Shown: positions 16,778 through 23,966 of the stretch, piece by piece
How positions within the stretch are numbered: position 1 is the stretch's first letter
Layout of the letters: each line of letters starts with the position of its first letter
Position numbers and translations under genes: made by a program
DNA from: Bradyrhizobium sp. C9
Lineage (GTDB): Bacteria; Pseudomonadota; Alphaproteobacteria; Rhizobiales; Xanthobacteraceae
NCBI RefSeq assembly: GCF_002532045.1
Contig: NZ_NWTG01000001.1
Span: forward strand, 682,001-746,000
Reading direction: 5' to 3'
DNA: 64,000 nt
The notes under the pieces: generated by a model
Seen by the model: only the letters and a program-made list of their open reading frames with translations
Databases searched by the model: none
Told to the model about the DNA's origin: nothing

Positions 16778-17149
16778 ATGCAGGACGAACCGACACCCAC
16801 CGAACTGATCAAGGCCGTCGCCGATTTCCTGCGCACCGAGATCGCGCCTGTCATCAAGGGGCACAACAGCTTCAAGCTGCGCGTCGGCATCAACGCGCTC
16901 GATCTGGTGACGCGGCAGCTTGCGCTCGCCGAGGCCGGCGATGCGACCGAGGCCGCGCGGCTGAAGGTGCTGCTCGGCGCAGACGGCACGCTGATGGAGC
17001 TGAATCGCGCGCTGTCGGAGAAGATCGCGAGCGGCGAGGTCGATTTGAAGACGCCGGGGCTGCCGGAGCATCTGTGGCAGACCACGATGGACAAGCTCGC
17101 CGTCGACCAGCCGAACTACGCGTCGTACAAGAGGGAATTCGGAAAGTAG
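16778..17149 (+). CDS. Small DUF6285-type protein, probable kinase partner
   Basis: 123 residues, started at the ATG one base after the kinase stop (TAAGATG). All helical in appearance: TPTELIKAVADFLRTEIAPV, LDLVTRQLALAEAGDA, LNRALSEKIASGEVD, LPEHLWQTTMDKLAVDQPNY. I take it as DUF6285 from memory. In the Pseudomonas putida levulinate operon a protein of similar size (LvaB) is needed by the kinase LvaA; the same position here suggests an equivalent partner. No catalytic residues are obvious. Confidence 0.75.
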   Translation: MQDEPTPTELIKAVADFLRTEIAPVIKGHNSFKLRVGINALDLVTRQLALAEAGDATEAARLKVLLGADGTLMELNRALSEKIASGEVDLKTPGLPEHLWQTTMDKLAVDQPNYASYKREFGK

Positions 17150-17187
17150 GATGGGTTTCGCTGCGCTCTGCCCACTCTAGCAACGGC

Positions 17188-17223
17188 CATTCCGGGCGCG
17201 GCAAAGCGGCGAGCCCGGAATGA
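17188..17223. repeat. Short palindromic repeat, CATTCCGGGC type
   Basis: Arms CATTCCGGGC / GCCCGGAATGA around a small variable middle, located between the convergent operon end and the crotonase at 17244. It could act as a bidirectional terminator hairpin. Confidence 0.6.
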
Positions 17224-17243
17224 CGGGTGGAGTGAGTTTGTTG

Positions 17244-18023
17244 CTACCGCCCCAACCACTTCGGCGGACGCTTCTCCGAAAACGCCTTCGGACCCTCGAT
17301 GTAATCCTGCGACGCGGCCATCGCCTTCACCGCCGGATACTCGCGCTGCTCGGCCAGCGCCTGTTCCAGCGAGACTTCGAGGCCCTTCTGGATCGCCTGC
17401 TTGGAGGCGCGGATCGACATTGGCGAGTTCTTGGCGATGGTCTCGGCCCAGCGCTCGGCGGCGGCCAGCGCCTCGCCCTGCGGCACGACCTCATTGACGA
17501 AGCCGAGCTCGAGGCCTTCCTTGGCGCTGACATGGCGCGCGGTCAGGATCATGCCCATGGCGCGCTTCAGCCCGATCTGGCGCGGCAAGCGGTGGACGCC
17601 GCCAGCGAGTGCCGCAAGGCCCACGCGCGGCTCGGGCAAAGCGAAGGTCGCATTCTCGGAGGCGATGATCAGGTCGCAGGCCAGCGCGATCTCGAACCCG
17701 CCGCCCATTGCGACGCCATTGACGGCGGCGATGATCGGCTTGTCGCAGTCGAAGCGGCTGGTCAGGCCGGCGAAGCCGCCCTTGTCCCAGCCACGCTTGC
17801 CGCCCGCCGCCTGCCATTTCAGGTCGTTGCCGGCGCAGAACGCCTTGTCGCCGGCGCCGGTGACGATCGCGACCCACTGCTCGGGATCGGCGGAGAAGTC
17901 GTCGAACACCTTGTTGAGCTCGAAATGCGCGTCGATATGCAGCGCGTTGTAGACCTCGGGCCGCGACAGCGTCACGATGGTGATGGGACCCTTGCGCGTC
18001 ACCTTGGAGAATTTCAGATCCAT
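17244..18023 (-). CDS. Enoyl-CoA hydratase family protein (crotonase)
   Basis: 259 residues with the crotonase core: GAGDKAFCAGNDLKWQA and NGVAMGGGFEIALACDLIIA for the oxyanion hole, and PEPRVGLAALAGGVHRLPRQIG. The glutamate of PEP is where catalytic glutamates often lie in this fold. C-terminus ends FSEKRPPKWLGR. It likely acts in beta-oxidation or carnitinyl/feruloyl-type CoA chemistry. It is divergent from the acyl-CoA dehydrogenase at 18235, with a 211-base promoter region between. Confidence 0.92.
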   Translation of the reverse strand: MDLKFSKVTRKGPITIVTLSRPEVYNALHIDAHFELNKVFDDFSADPEQWVAIVTGAGDKAFCAGNDLKWQAAGGKRGWDKGGFAGLTSRFDCDKPIIAAVNGVAMGGGFEIALACDLIIASENATFALPEPRVGLAALAGGVHRLPRQIGLKRAMGMILTARHVSAKEGLELGFVNEVVPQGEALAAAERWAETIAKNSPMSIRASKQAIQKGLEVSLEQALAEQREYPAVKAMAASQDYIEGPKAFSEKRPPKWLGR

Positions 18024-18140
18024 GTTTGCTCCCGTCGATTTTCTGCGGCGAAGAATATGGCCGCTATCCTAGCGCCTGCGCCTCGTTCCGCGCCATCCAA
18101 TTACGCAACGCGACCGCGCGCGCAAGCCTCATCGGCCTGC

Positions 18141-18170
18141 TTGACTTGGCGGCGTGCTTCTCACCTTAAT
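18141..18170 (+). promoter_or_regulatory. Possible sigma-70 promoter for the 18235 dehydrogenase
   Basis: TTGACT (18141-18146), an 18-base spacer, then CTTAAT (18165-18170), about 70 bases before the gene. The -10 matches consensus at four of six positions. Weak evidence. Confidence 0.3.
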
Positions 18171-18234
18171 CGCTCCGAACGCGGCTGCGCGATAGCGTCT
18201 AAACGCAAAACCAGAATCAACAAGTTCTTCGGGA

Positions 18235-19518
18235 GTGACCGCCTTGGATTTCAATCTGCCGGCTGACCTGACAGCCTATCTCGCCGAGCTCGATCGCTTC
18301 ATCGAACGCGAGGTCAAGCCGCTGGAAGCGGCTGACGACAACATCCGCTTCTTCGATCATCGCCGCGAATGGGCGCGCACCGATTTCGACAAGGGCGGCC
18401 TGCCGCGCCGTGAATGGGAGCTCTTGCTGCGCAAGGTCAAGAACCTCGCCGATGCCGCCGGCCATCTGCGCTTTGCGATCCCGAAGCGTTACGGCGGCAA
18501 GGACGGCTCCAACCTCTGGATGGCCGTGATCCGCGAGCATTTTGCCTCGAAGGGGCTCGGCCTGCACAACGATCTGCAGAACGAGCACTCGATCGTCGGC
18601 AATCTGCCGATCGTCACCATGCTCGACCGCTACGGAACCGACGAGCAGAAGGAGATGATCGACGGCTCGATCACCGGCAAGTACCGCATCACGTTCGGCC
18701 TGACCGAGCCCGAGCATGGTTCCGACGCCACGCATATGGAGACCAAGGCCGTGCAGGCCACCCGTGACAACGTCAAGGGCTGGATCATCAACGGCGAGAA
18801 GATGTGGACCACAGGCATGCATGTCGCGACGCACTGCGCGCTGTTTGCCCGCACCTCGGGCAATGACGGCGACGCGCGCGGCATCAGCTGCTTCCTGGTG
18901 CCGGCGAACTCGGCGGGCGTGAAGGTCGAGGAGTATATGTGGACCTTCAACATGCCGACCGATCACCCGCGGGTCAGCTTCACCGACGTGTTCGTGCCAG
19001 AGGATGCGCAGTTCGGCGAGGTCGGCCGCGGCCTGTCGCTGGCGCAATGTTTTGTCCATGAGAACCGCATCCGCCAGGCCGCGAGCTCGCTCGGCGCGGC
19101 CGTGTATTGCATCAACGAAAGCGTGAAGTACGCGCGGGAGCGAAAACCGTTCGGCAAGGCGCTGGCCGAGAACCAGGCGATCCAGTGGCCGCTTGTCGAG
19201 CTCGCGACCCAGGCCGAGATGCTGCGGCTGTTGATCCGCAAGACCGCCTGGGAGATGGATCAACTGACCCAGGCGCAGGTCGAGCACACGCTGTCGGACC
19301 GGGTCTCGATGTGCAACTTCTGGGCAAACCGGCTGTGCTGCGAGGCCGCCGACCGCGCGATGCAGGTGCATGGCGGCATGGGCTATTCGCGCCACAAGCC
19401 GTTCGAGCACATCTACCGCCACCATCGCCGCTATCGCATCACCGAAGGCAGCGAGGAAATCCAGAAGCGCAAGGTGGCTGGCTTCTTATTCGGCTACATG
19501 GGGGCCGGCAAGCACTGA
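18235..19518 (+). CDS. Acyl-CoA dehydrogenase
   Basis: Up to 427 residues. FAD/acyl-CoA dehydrogenase features: FGLTEPEHGSDATHMETKA, WIINGEKMWTTGMHVA, VHENRIRQAASSLG, ARERKPFGKALAENQAIQWPL, MQVHGGMGYSRHKPFEHIYRHHRRYRITEGSEEI-type C-terminus. GTG at 18235 is the longest start, but the GGGAG site (18231-18235) overlaps it; the TTG at 18244 (MDFNLPADL) is 8 bases from that site and may be the real start. Substrate unknown. Divergent from a crotonase, so probably the same pathway. Confidence 0.92.
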   Translation: MTALDFNLPADLTAYLAELDRFIEREVKPLEAADDNIRFFDHRREWARTDFDKGGLPRREWELLLRKVKNLADAAGHLRFAIPKRYGGKDGSNLWMAVIREHFASKGLGLHNDLQNEHSIVGNLPIVTMLDRYGTDEQKEMIDGSITGKYRITFGLTEPEHGSDATHMETKAVQATRDNVKGWIINGEKMWTTGMHVATHCALFARTSGNDGDARGISCFLVPANSAGVKVEEYMWTFNMPTDHPRVSFTDVFVPEDAQFGEVGRGLSLAQCFVHENRIRQAASSLGAAVYCINESVKYARERKPFGKALAENQAIQWPLVELATQAEMLRLLIRKTAWEMDQLTQAQVEHTLSDRVSMCNFWANRLCCEAADRAMQVHGGMGYSRHKPFEHIYRHHRRYRITEGSEEIQKRKVAGFLFGYMGAGKH

Positions 19519-19525
19519 GGCACCA

Positions 19526-19590
19526 GAGCGTTTTCGAGCGAAGTGGATACCGGTTCGCGTGAAGAAAACGCGTCAAACAAGGATCTAGAG
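19526..19590. repeat. Dispersed repeat, GAGCGTTTTCGAGCG type, copy 1
   Basis: Begins GAGCGTTTTCGAGCGAAGTG and contains CCGGTTCGCGTGAAGAAAACGC. The inner CGTTTTC and GAAAACG can pair. The same element recurs at 63454-63510. It lies between the dehydrogenase and the GFA gene. Confidence 0.8.
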
Positions 19591-19600
19591 GCGGCACGAC

Positions 19601-20074
19601 ATGGAAGGCGGATGCACCTGCAGAAACGTCCGCTACCGCCTCAACGGCAGGCCGATGATCGTGCACGCCTGCCACTGCACCTGGTGCCAGCGCGAGACCG
19701 GCACCGTGCATGCGCTCAACGCGATGTACGAGGCCGAGCGGGTCGAGCACATCGCGGCCGAGCCCGAGATCGTGGACACGCCATCGGCGAGCGGCAAGGG
19801 GCAGAAGATCGCCCGCTGCCCGCGCTGCAAGGTCGCGGTGTGGAGCAATTATCCGGGCGCGGGACCGGCGGTGCGCTTCGTCCGCGTCGGCACGATGGAT
19901 GATCCGAGCTGGTGCCCGCCCGACGTCCACATCTTCACGTCATCCAAACAGCCGTGGGTGATGTTCCCGCCCGGTGCCAAGGTGTTCGCCGAGTATTACG
20001 ATCGGCGAGAGGTGTGGCCCGTGGAGGCGCAGGAGCGCTGGCGCGTGCTGCGGGAGAGGATGAAGAAGACCTGA
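19601..20074 (+). CDS. GFA-family (CENP-V/GFA domain) zinc protein
   Basis: 157 residues. Zinc ligands are visible as GGCTCRNVRYRL, HACHCTWCQRETG and CPRCKVAVWS, the standard pattern of the glutathione-dependent formaldehyde-activating fold. Most family members have unknown small-molecule thiol substrates; the original formaldehyde-glutathione activity is not general. It follows a dispersed repeat and is probably transcribed with, or independently after, the dehydrogenase. Confidence 0.9.
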   Translation: MEGGCTCRNVRYRLNGRPMIVHACHCTWCQRETGTVHALNAMYEAERVEHIAAEPEIVDTPSASGKGQKIARCPRCKVAVWSNYPGAGPAVRFVRVGTMDDPSWCPPDVHIFTSSKQPWVMFPPGAKVFAEYYDRREVWPVEAQERWRVLRERMKKT

Positions 20075-20087
20075 CGGCTCTCTCCAC

Positions 20088-20212
20088 CGTCGTCCCGGCG
20101 AACGCCGGGACCCATAACCACCGCCGTTTGTTGCTGAACCACGCTGGGGCCGCATTCGTCTCGGCCAACTGCTTTTTGTGACAATGGGTCCCGGCCTGCG
20201 CCGGGACGACGG
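20088..20212. repeat. Long palindromic repeat, GTCGTCCCGGCG type, copy 1
   Basis: Two mutually complementary ends (CCGTCGTCCCGGCG...GGGACCCA and TGGGTCCCGG...CGGGACGACGG) around about 70 bases of unrelated middle. Each end is also itself a small hairpin. It fills the convergent gap between GFA and the acyl-CoA synthetase. Copies: 21888-22010, 28455-28576, 39442-39558, and a single hairpin at 44838-44863. Confidence 0.85.
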
Positions 20213-20215
20213 AAG

Positions 20216-21796
20216 TTAGTTCACCTGCCGATCCTTCCCCACCCAGTACGGATCGCGCAAATTCCGCCGCAAAATCTTGCCTGACGGGTTGCGCGGCAGC
20301 GCCGGGATGAAGTCGACCGATTTCGGTGTCTTGTAACCGGCGATCCGCTCACGGGTGAAGTTGATGATGTCGGTGGCGGTCGCGCTCTTGCCCGGCTTCA
20401 TCACCACCACCGCTTTGACCGCCTCGCCCCATTTGTCGTCGGGGATGCCGATCACGGCGGCTTCCGCGACGTCGGGGTGGTCGCACAGCGCGCTCTCGAC
20501 TTCGGCGGGATAGATGTTCTCGCCGCCGGAGATGATCATGTCCTTGATGCGATCGTGGATGTAGAGATAGTCGTCGCGGTCCATGTAGCCGGCATCGCCG
20601 GTGCGCAGCCAGCCGTCGCTATCGATGGTGCGCGCGGTGGCCTCGGGCAGATTCCAGTAGCCGGCCATGTTGGAGCCGGAGCGGGTGGCGATCTCGCCGA
20701 CTTCGCCGGGCGGCAGCGGCTTGCCATCCGGGTCGAGGATCGCGAGCTCGATGCCGGGCAGCGCCTTGCCGGCGGAGCGCATGCGGTCGAGCCCCTCGAT
20801 GTGATCCTCCGGCGGCAGCGCGACGATGGTGCCGGTGGTCTCGGTCATGCCGTACATCTGCACGAAGCCGCACTTGAAGACCTCGATGCACTCCTTCAGC
20901 AGCGCCGCCGGGATCGGCGAGGCGCCATACAGCATGTACTTCAAACGGGAAAAGTCGACCTGCCGCGCGCGCGGTTGCCGCACCACGAATTGCATCGCGG
21001 CCGGCACCATGAACAGCTTGGTGATGCCGGACTGCTCGAAGAAGTCGAGCACCTTGGTCGGATCGAATTCGCGGGCGATCACGCCGCGGGCGCCGTGATA
21101 GAGCCCCATGACGCCCCAGCCGGAGCCGCCGATGTGGAAGATCGGCATCGCGACCAGCGAGACGTCGTCGGTGGTCCACCGGTTCCATTCCGGCTTCTCG
21201 GCCTCGTTGCCGCTCTGCACCAGGTTGAGGAAGTTGGCGTGCGACAGCATCGCGCCCTTCGGCTTGCCTGTGGTGCCCGAGGTGTAGAGCTGGATCGCGA
21301 TGTCCTTGGGCTCGATCGCAACGCGCGGATCATTGCCGCTCTGTGCATCGCGCCAGGCGAGATAGTCGGGCCATTCCGGCGCGCCGCCCTCGGTCGTGAT
21401 GGTGGTGCGAACGCTCGGCAGCTTGTCGCTGATGTTGCGCGCCTGGGCGATGAACTCGGGGCCGACGAACAGCGCCGGCGCCTTGCAGTCGTCGACGATG
21501 AAGGCGACCTCGGGACCTGCGAGGCGCCAGTTCACTGGCGCCATCACCACGCCGGCCTTCATCGCCCCCATCAGCAATTCGAAATAGAAGTCGCTGTTCT
21601 TGCCGAGATAGGCGATGCGCTCGCCCTTCCTGATGCCCATCGCGATCAGCGCATTGGCGACGCGGTTGGTGTTGGTGTCGAATTCGGCGAAGGAGGTCTG
21701 CCGGCCCTCGAACTCATAGGCCAGCGCAGCGCCGCGGCTCGTGGCGCGGTCGCGCACCATGTCGGCAAGGTTGCTCAGTTTCGGCGCGTCGGACAT
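20216..21796 (-). CDS. Acyl-CoA synthetase (AMP-forming)
   Basis: About 526 residues from the ATG at 21796, which has GGGGGA upstream; the longer frame to 21859 lacks similarity. ANL-superfamily motifs: phosphate loop YTSGTTGKPKGAM, MYGMTETTG, the GWLRTGDAGYMDRDDYLYI hinge region, DMIISGGENIYPAEVE and the catalytic lysine in NPSGKILRRNLRD. It activates a fatty or aryl acid to its CoA thioester with ATP. It is likely transcribed with the SDR upstream at 22037 (after a repeat) and feeds the local beta-oxidation genes. Confidence 0.93.
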   Translation of the reverse strand: MSDAPKLSNLADMVRDRATSRGAALAYEFEGRQTSFAEFDTNTNRVANALIAMGIRKGERIAYLGKNSDFYFELLMGAMKAGVVMAPVNWRLAGPEVAFIVDDCKAPALFVGPEFIAQARNISDKLPSVRTTITTEGGAPEWPDYLAWRDAQSGNDPRVAIEPKDIAIQLYTSGTTGKPKGAMLSHANFLNLVQSGNEAEKPEWNRWTTDDVSLVAMPIFHIGGSGWGVMGLYHGARGVIAREFDPTKVLDFFEQSGITKLFMVPAAMQFVVRQPRARQVDFSRLKYMLYGASPIPAALLKECIEVFKCGFVQMYGMTETTGTIVALPPEDHIEGLDRMRSAGKALPGIELAILDPDGKPLPPGEVGEIATRSGSNMAGYWNLPEATARTIDSDGWLRTGDAGYMDRDDYLYIHDRIKDMIISGGENIYPAEVESALCDHPDVAEAAVIGIPDDKWGEAVKAVVVMKPGKSATATDIINFTRERIAGYKTPKSVDFIPALPRNPSGKILRRNLRDPYWVGKDRQVN

Positions 21797-21887
21797 GTTT
21801 CCCCCGTGACGTCTTGTTTTGTTTGCGCGGAGTGTGGCGGCATCGCGCGGGAAAAACAATACGGGGTTGGTGGCTGCGATCTCTCAA

Positions 21888-22010
21888 CGTCGTCCTGGCG
21901 AAAGCCAGGACCCATTACCACCAGTGCAAATGAGGCGCGACGCTACGGCCACAACGTGCGCAATCGCGCACAGTGGTGGTTATGGGTCCTGGCTTTCGCC
22001 AGGACGACGG
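21888..22010. repeat. Long palindromic repeat, GTCGTCCTGGCG type, copy 2
   Basis: The ends 21889-21914 and 21983-22008 are perfect 26-base reverse complements. The middle holds a GTGCGCAATCGCGCAC hairpin. It lies between the SDR stop and the synthetase start on the same strand. Confidence 0.9.
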
Positions 22011-22036
22011 CGGAGGGTGAGGCGCCAGCGCGGGCC

Positions 22037-22912
22037 TTACCCCCGCGCCGCGCGATCCTTCTCGTTCTGGGCCTTGATCGACTCGCGTGCCTTGGTCCAG
22101 TCGTCGTCGCTCCAGTCGCGGAGCTGGTAGAAATTGCCGCCCATTGCCAGCGCCTGCGCGCCGTCCATGGCGATGGTCTCGCCGTTGATCCAGTCGCAGC
22201 CGCCGGAGATCAGGAACACCGCGAGGTTCTGCAGCTCCTCCATGGTGCCGACGCGGCCCATCGGGTTCATCGCCTTGGTCCGTGCGCCAGCCTCGTCGCC
22301 GGGCTTGATGCGCTTGCTCATGCCCTCGGTCGGGATCTCGCCGGGCGCGATGGTGTTGAGGCGGATGCCGTGACGGCCCCATTCGATCGCGAGCGACATG
22401 GTCATGGCGTGGATCGCCGACTTGCTCATCGCCGACGGCACCACGTAGGGCGACCCGTTGCGCACCCAGGTCACGGTGATTGACACCACATTGCCGCGAT
22501 GGCCGCCGGCGATCCAGCGCCGGCCCACCGCATGCGTCACATAAAAGGTGCCGTGCATCACGATGTTGGCGACCGCGTCGAAGCCGCGCGGCGACAGCTC
22601 TTCGGAGCGCGAGATGAAGTTGCCGGCGGCGTTGTTGATGAGATCGGTGAGGGGACCGCTGGTGGTCCAGATCGACTCGATCATCTCGTCGACCGCCATC
22701 GCATTGCGGATATCGACGCCGTGGCTGACCACGCGTCCGCCATATTCGGCCATCAGTTCGGTGGCGGTCTCGTCGCAGACGCTCTTGCGGCGGCCGCAGA
22801 TATGCACCTCGGCTCCGAGCTGCAGGAACCGCGAGGCCATGGCCTTGCCAAGGCCCGTGCCACCACCGGTTACCAGTATGCGCCGCCCGGCAAGAAGCTG
22901 GTCAGAGAACAT
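22037..22912 (-). CDS. SDR-family protein, 2,4-dienoyl-CoA reductase-like
   Basis: About 291 residues from the ATG at 22912, which has GGAGGA five bases upstream. Rossmann motif VTGGGTGLGKAMASRFL, GRRKS after the second strand (NADPH preference), NNAAGNFISRSEELSPRGF, then SITVTWVRNGSPYVVPSAMSKSAIHAM. The usual Tyr-x-x-x-Lys is altered: the region reads VVPSAMSKSAIHAM, with Ser where Tyr would be, as in the DECR subgroup of SDRs that lacks the classical tyrosine. Likely NADPH-dependent reduction of 2,4-dienoyl-CoA. Confidence 0.88.
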   Translation of the reverse strand: MFSDQLLAGRRILVTGGGTGLGKAMASRFLQLGAEVHICGRRKSVCDETATELMAEYGGRVVSHGVDIRNAMAVDEMIESIWTTSGPLTDLINNAAGNFISRSEELSPRGFDAVANIVMHGTFYVTHAVGRRWIAGGHRGNVVSITVTWVRNGSPYVVPSAMSKSAIHAMTMSLAIEWGRHGIRLNTIAPGEIPTEGMSKRIKPGDEAGARTKAMNPMGRVGTMEELQNLAVFLISGGCDWINGETIAMDGAQALAMGGNFYQLRDWSDDDWTKARESIKAQNEKDRAARG

Positions 22913-22940
22913 CGTTTCCTCCACGGGGGTTGTCAGTTAA

Positions 22941-22956
22941 TTGGTCGATTGACTAA
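22941..22956. promoter_or_regulatory. Operator-like imperfect palindrome between SDR and crotonase
   Basis: TTGGTCGA followed by TTGACTAA; six of eight positions are complementary. It lies in the 100-base divergent gap (22913-23012), with the GGTCGA core also found in the 14940-14958 site. A TetR-type fatty-acid regulator is a guess. Confidence 0.4.
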
Positions 22957-23009
22957 AAGCGGACAACGGCCTTTGTGTAAAGCGCCAACTCAAGGACAAA
23001 GCGGAGGGA

Positions 23010-23825
23010 ATGATGGAAGATCGCGTTTCGATATCGATTTCGGACGGTATCGCCGATGTCCGCCTGGTGCGGGCAGACAAGATGAACGCGCTCGATGCGG
23101 CGATGTTCGAGGCGCTGGTGGCCGCAACCGACCGTCTTTCCAAGGAAAAAGGCGTTCGGGTCGTCGTGCTCTCCGGCGAGGGCCGTGCGTTCTGCGCTGG
23201 CCTCGACATGGGCCGTTTCGCCGCCATGAAGGATGGCGGTAACGGAGTGCCGGGCGGCGAGAAGCGCGATCTCACGATCCGCACCCATGGCAAGGCGAAT
23301 TTTCCGCAGCAGGCAGTCTGGGGCTGGCGCCAGCTTCCGGTGCCGGTGATCGCCGCGGTCCACGGCGTCGCCTTCGGCGGCGGCTTCCAGCTCGCGCTCG
23401 GCGCCGACATGCGCTTCCTGTCGCCGGACGCGCGGATGTCGATCATGGAGATCAAGTGGGGCCTCGTCCCCGACATGGCCGGCACGCCGATCCTCGCTAG
23501 CCTCGTGCGCGACGATATCCTGCGCGAGCTCACCTACACCGGCCGCATCTTCTCGGCGCAGGAGGCCCAAGGTTATGGCCTCGCCACCCGCGTCTGCGAC
23601 GATCCGCGTGCCGCGGCGCTCGAAGTCGCACGCGAGATCGCCGGCAAGAGCCCGGATGCGATCCGTGCCGCCAAGCGCATGCTGAACAATCTGTCGGTCG
23701 ATCCGGCGGCCGCGTTGCTTGCGGAATCCGTCGAGCAGCAGAAGTTGCTCGGCGGCCCGAACCAGACCGAATCCGTGCGCGCCAATCTGGAGAAGCGCGC
23801 GCCAAGGTTCGCGGATGTTGGGTAG
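23010..23825 (+). CDS. Enoyl-CoA hydratase family protein (crotonase)
   Basis: 271 residues. Crotonase motifs: RADKMNALDAAMFEAL, SGEGRAFCAGLDMGRFAAM, HGVAFGGGFQLALGADMRF, MEIKWGLVPDMAGTPILASLV. Two ATGs in a row (23010, 23013); the GGAGG at 23003-23007 is better placed for 23013. Divergent from the SDR at 22037 and followed by an acyl-CoA synthetase, so it belongs to a fatty-acyl degradation unit. The extended LDMGRF loop suits longer or branched chains, but the substrate is unknown. Confidence 0.92.
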   Translation: MMEDRVSISISDGIADVRLVRADKMNALDAAMFEALVAATDRLSKEKGVRVVVLSGEGRAFCAGLDMGRFAAMKDGGNGVPGGEKRDLTIRTHGKANFPQQAVWGWRQLPVPVIAAVHGVAFGGGFQLALGADMRFLSPDARMSIMEIKWGLVPDMAGTPILASLVRDDILRELTYTGRIFSAQEAQGYGLATRVCDDPRAAALEVAREIAGKSPDAIRAAKRMLNNLSVDPAAALLAESVEQQKLLGGPNQTESVRANLEKRAPRFADVG

Positions 23826-23835
23826 CGACCGCCGC

Positions 23836-23934
23836 GTCATTCCAGGGCGATGCGTAGCATCGAACTATGGTGCGCAATTGCGCACCAGAGAATCTCGAGA
23901 TTCCGGGTTCGCGCTTCGCGCGCCCCCGAATGAC
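23836..23934. repeat. Palindromic repeat, TCATTCCAGGGCGATGCG type, copy 1
   Basis: Outer arms are CATTCC and GAATGA-like, with GGCGATGCGTAGCATCGAA inside and ATCTCGAGATTCCGGGTTCG to the right. An extra GGTGCGCAATTGCGCACC palindrome is inserted relative to copies at 30797-30875 and 45890-45964. Confidence 0.75.
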
Positions 23935-23966
23935 AGCTAAACCCGACGAAAGATCGGACCACGATA

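Noticed and set aside
20477..22483. 668-codon plus-strand frame opposite the acyl-CoA synthetase and SDR
   Set aside because: Runs through a palindromic repeat and two well-defined minus-strand genes; composition is that of a shadow.
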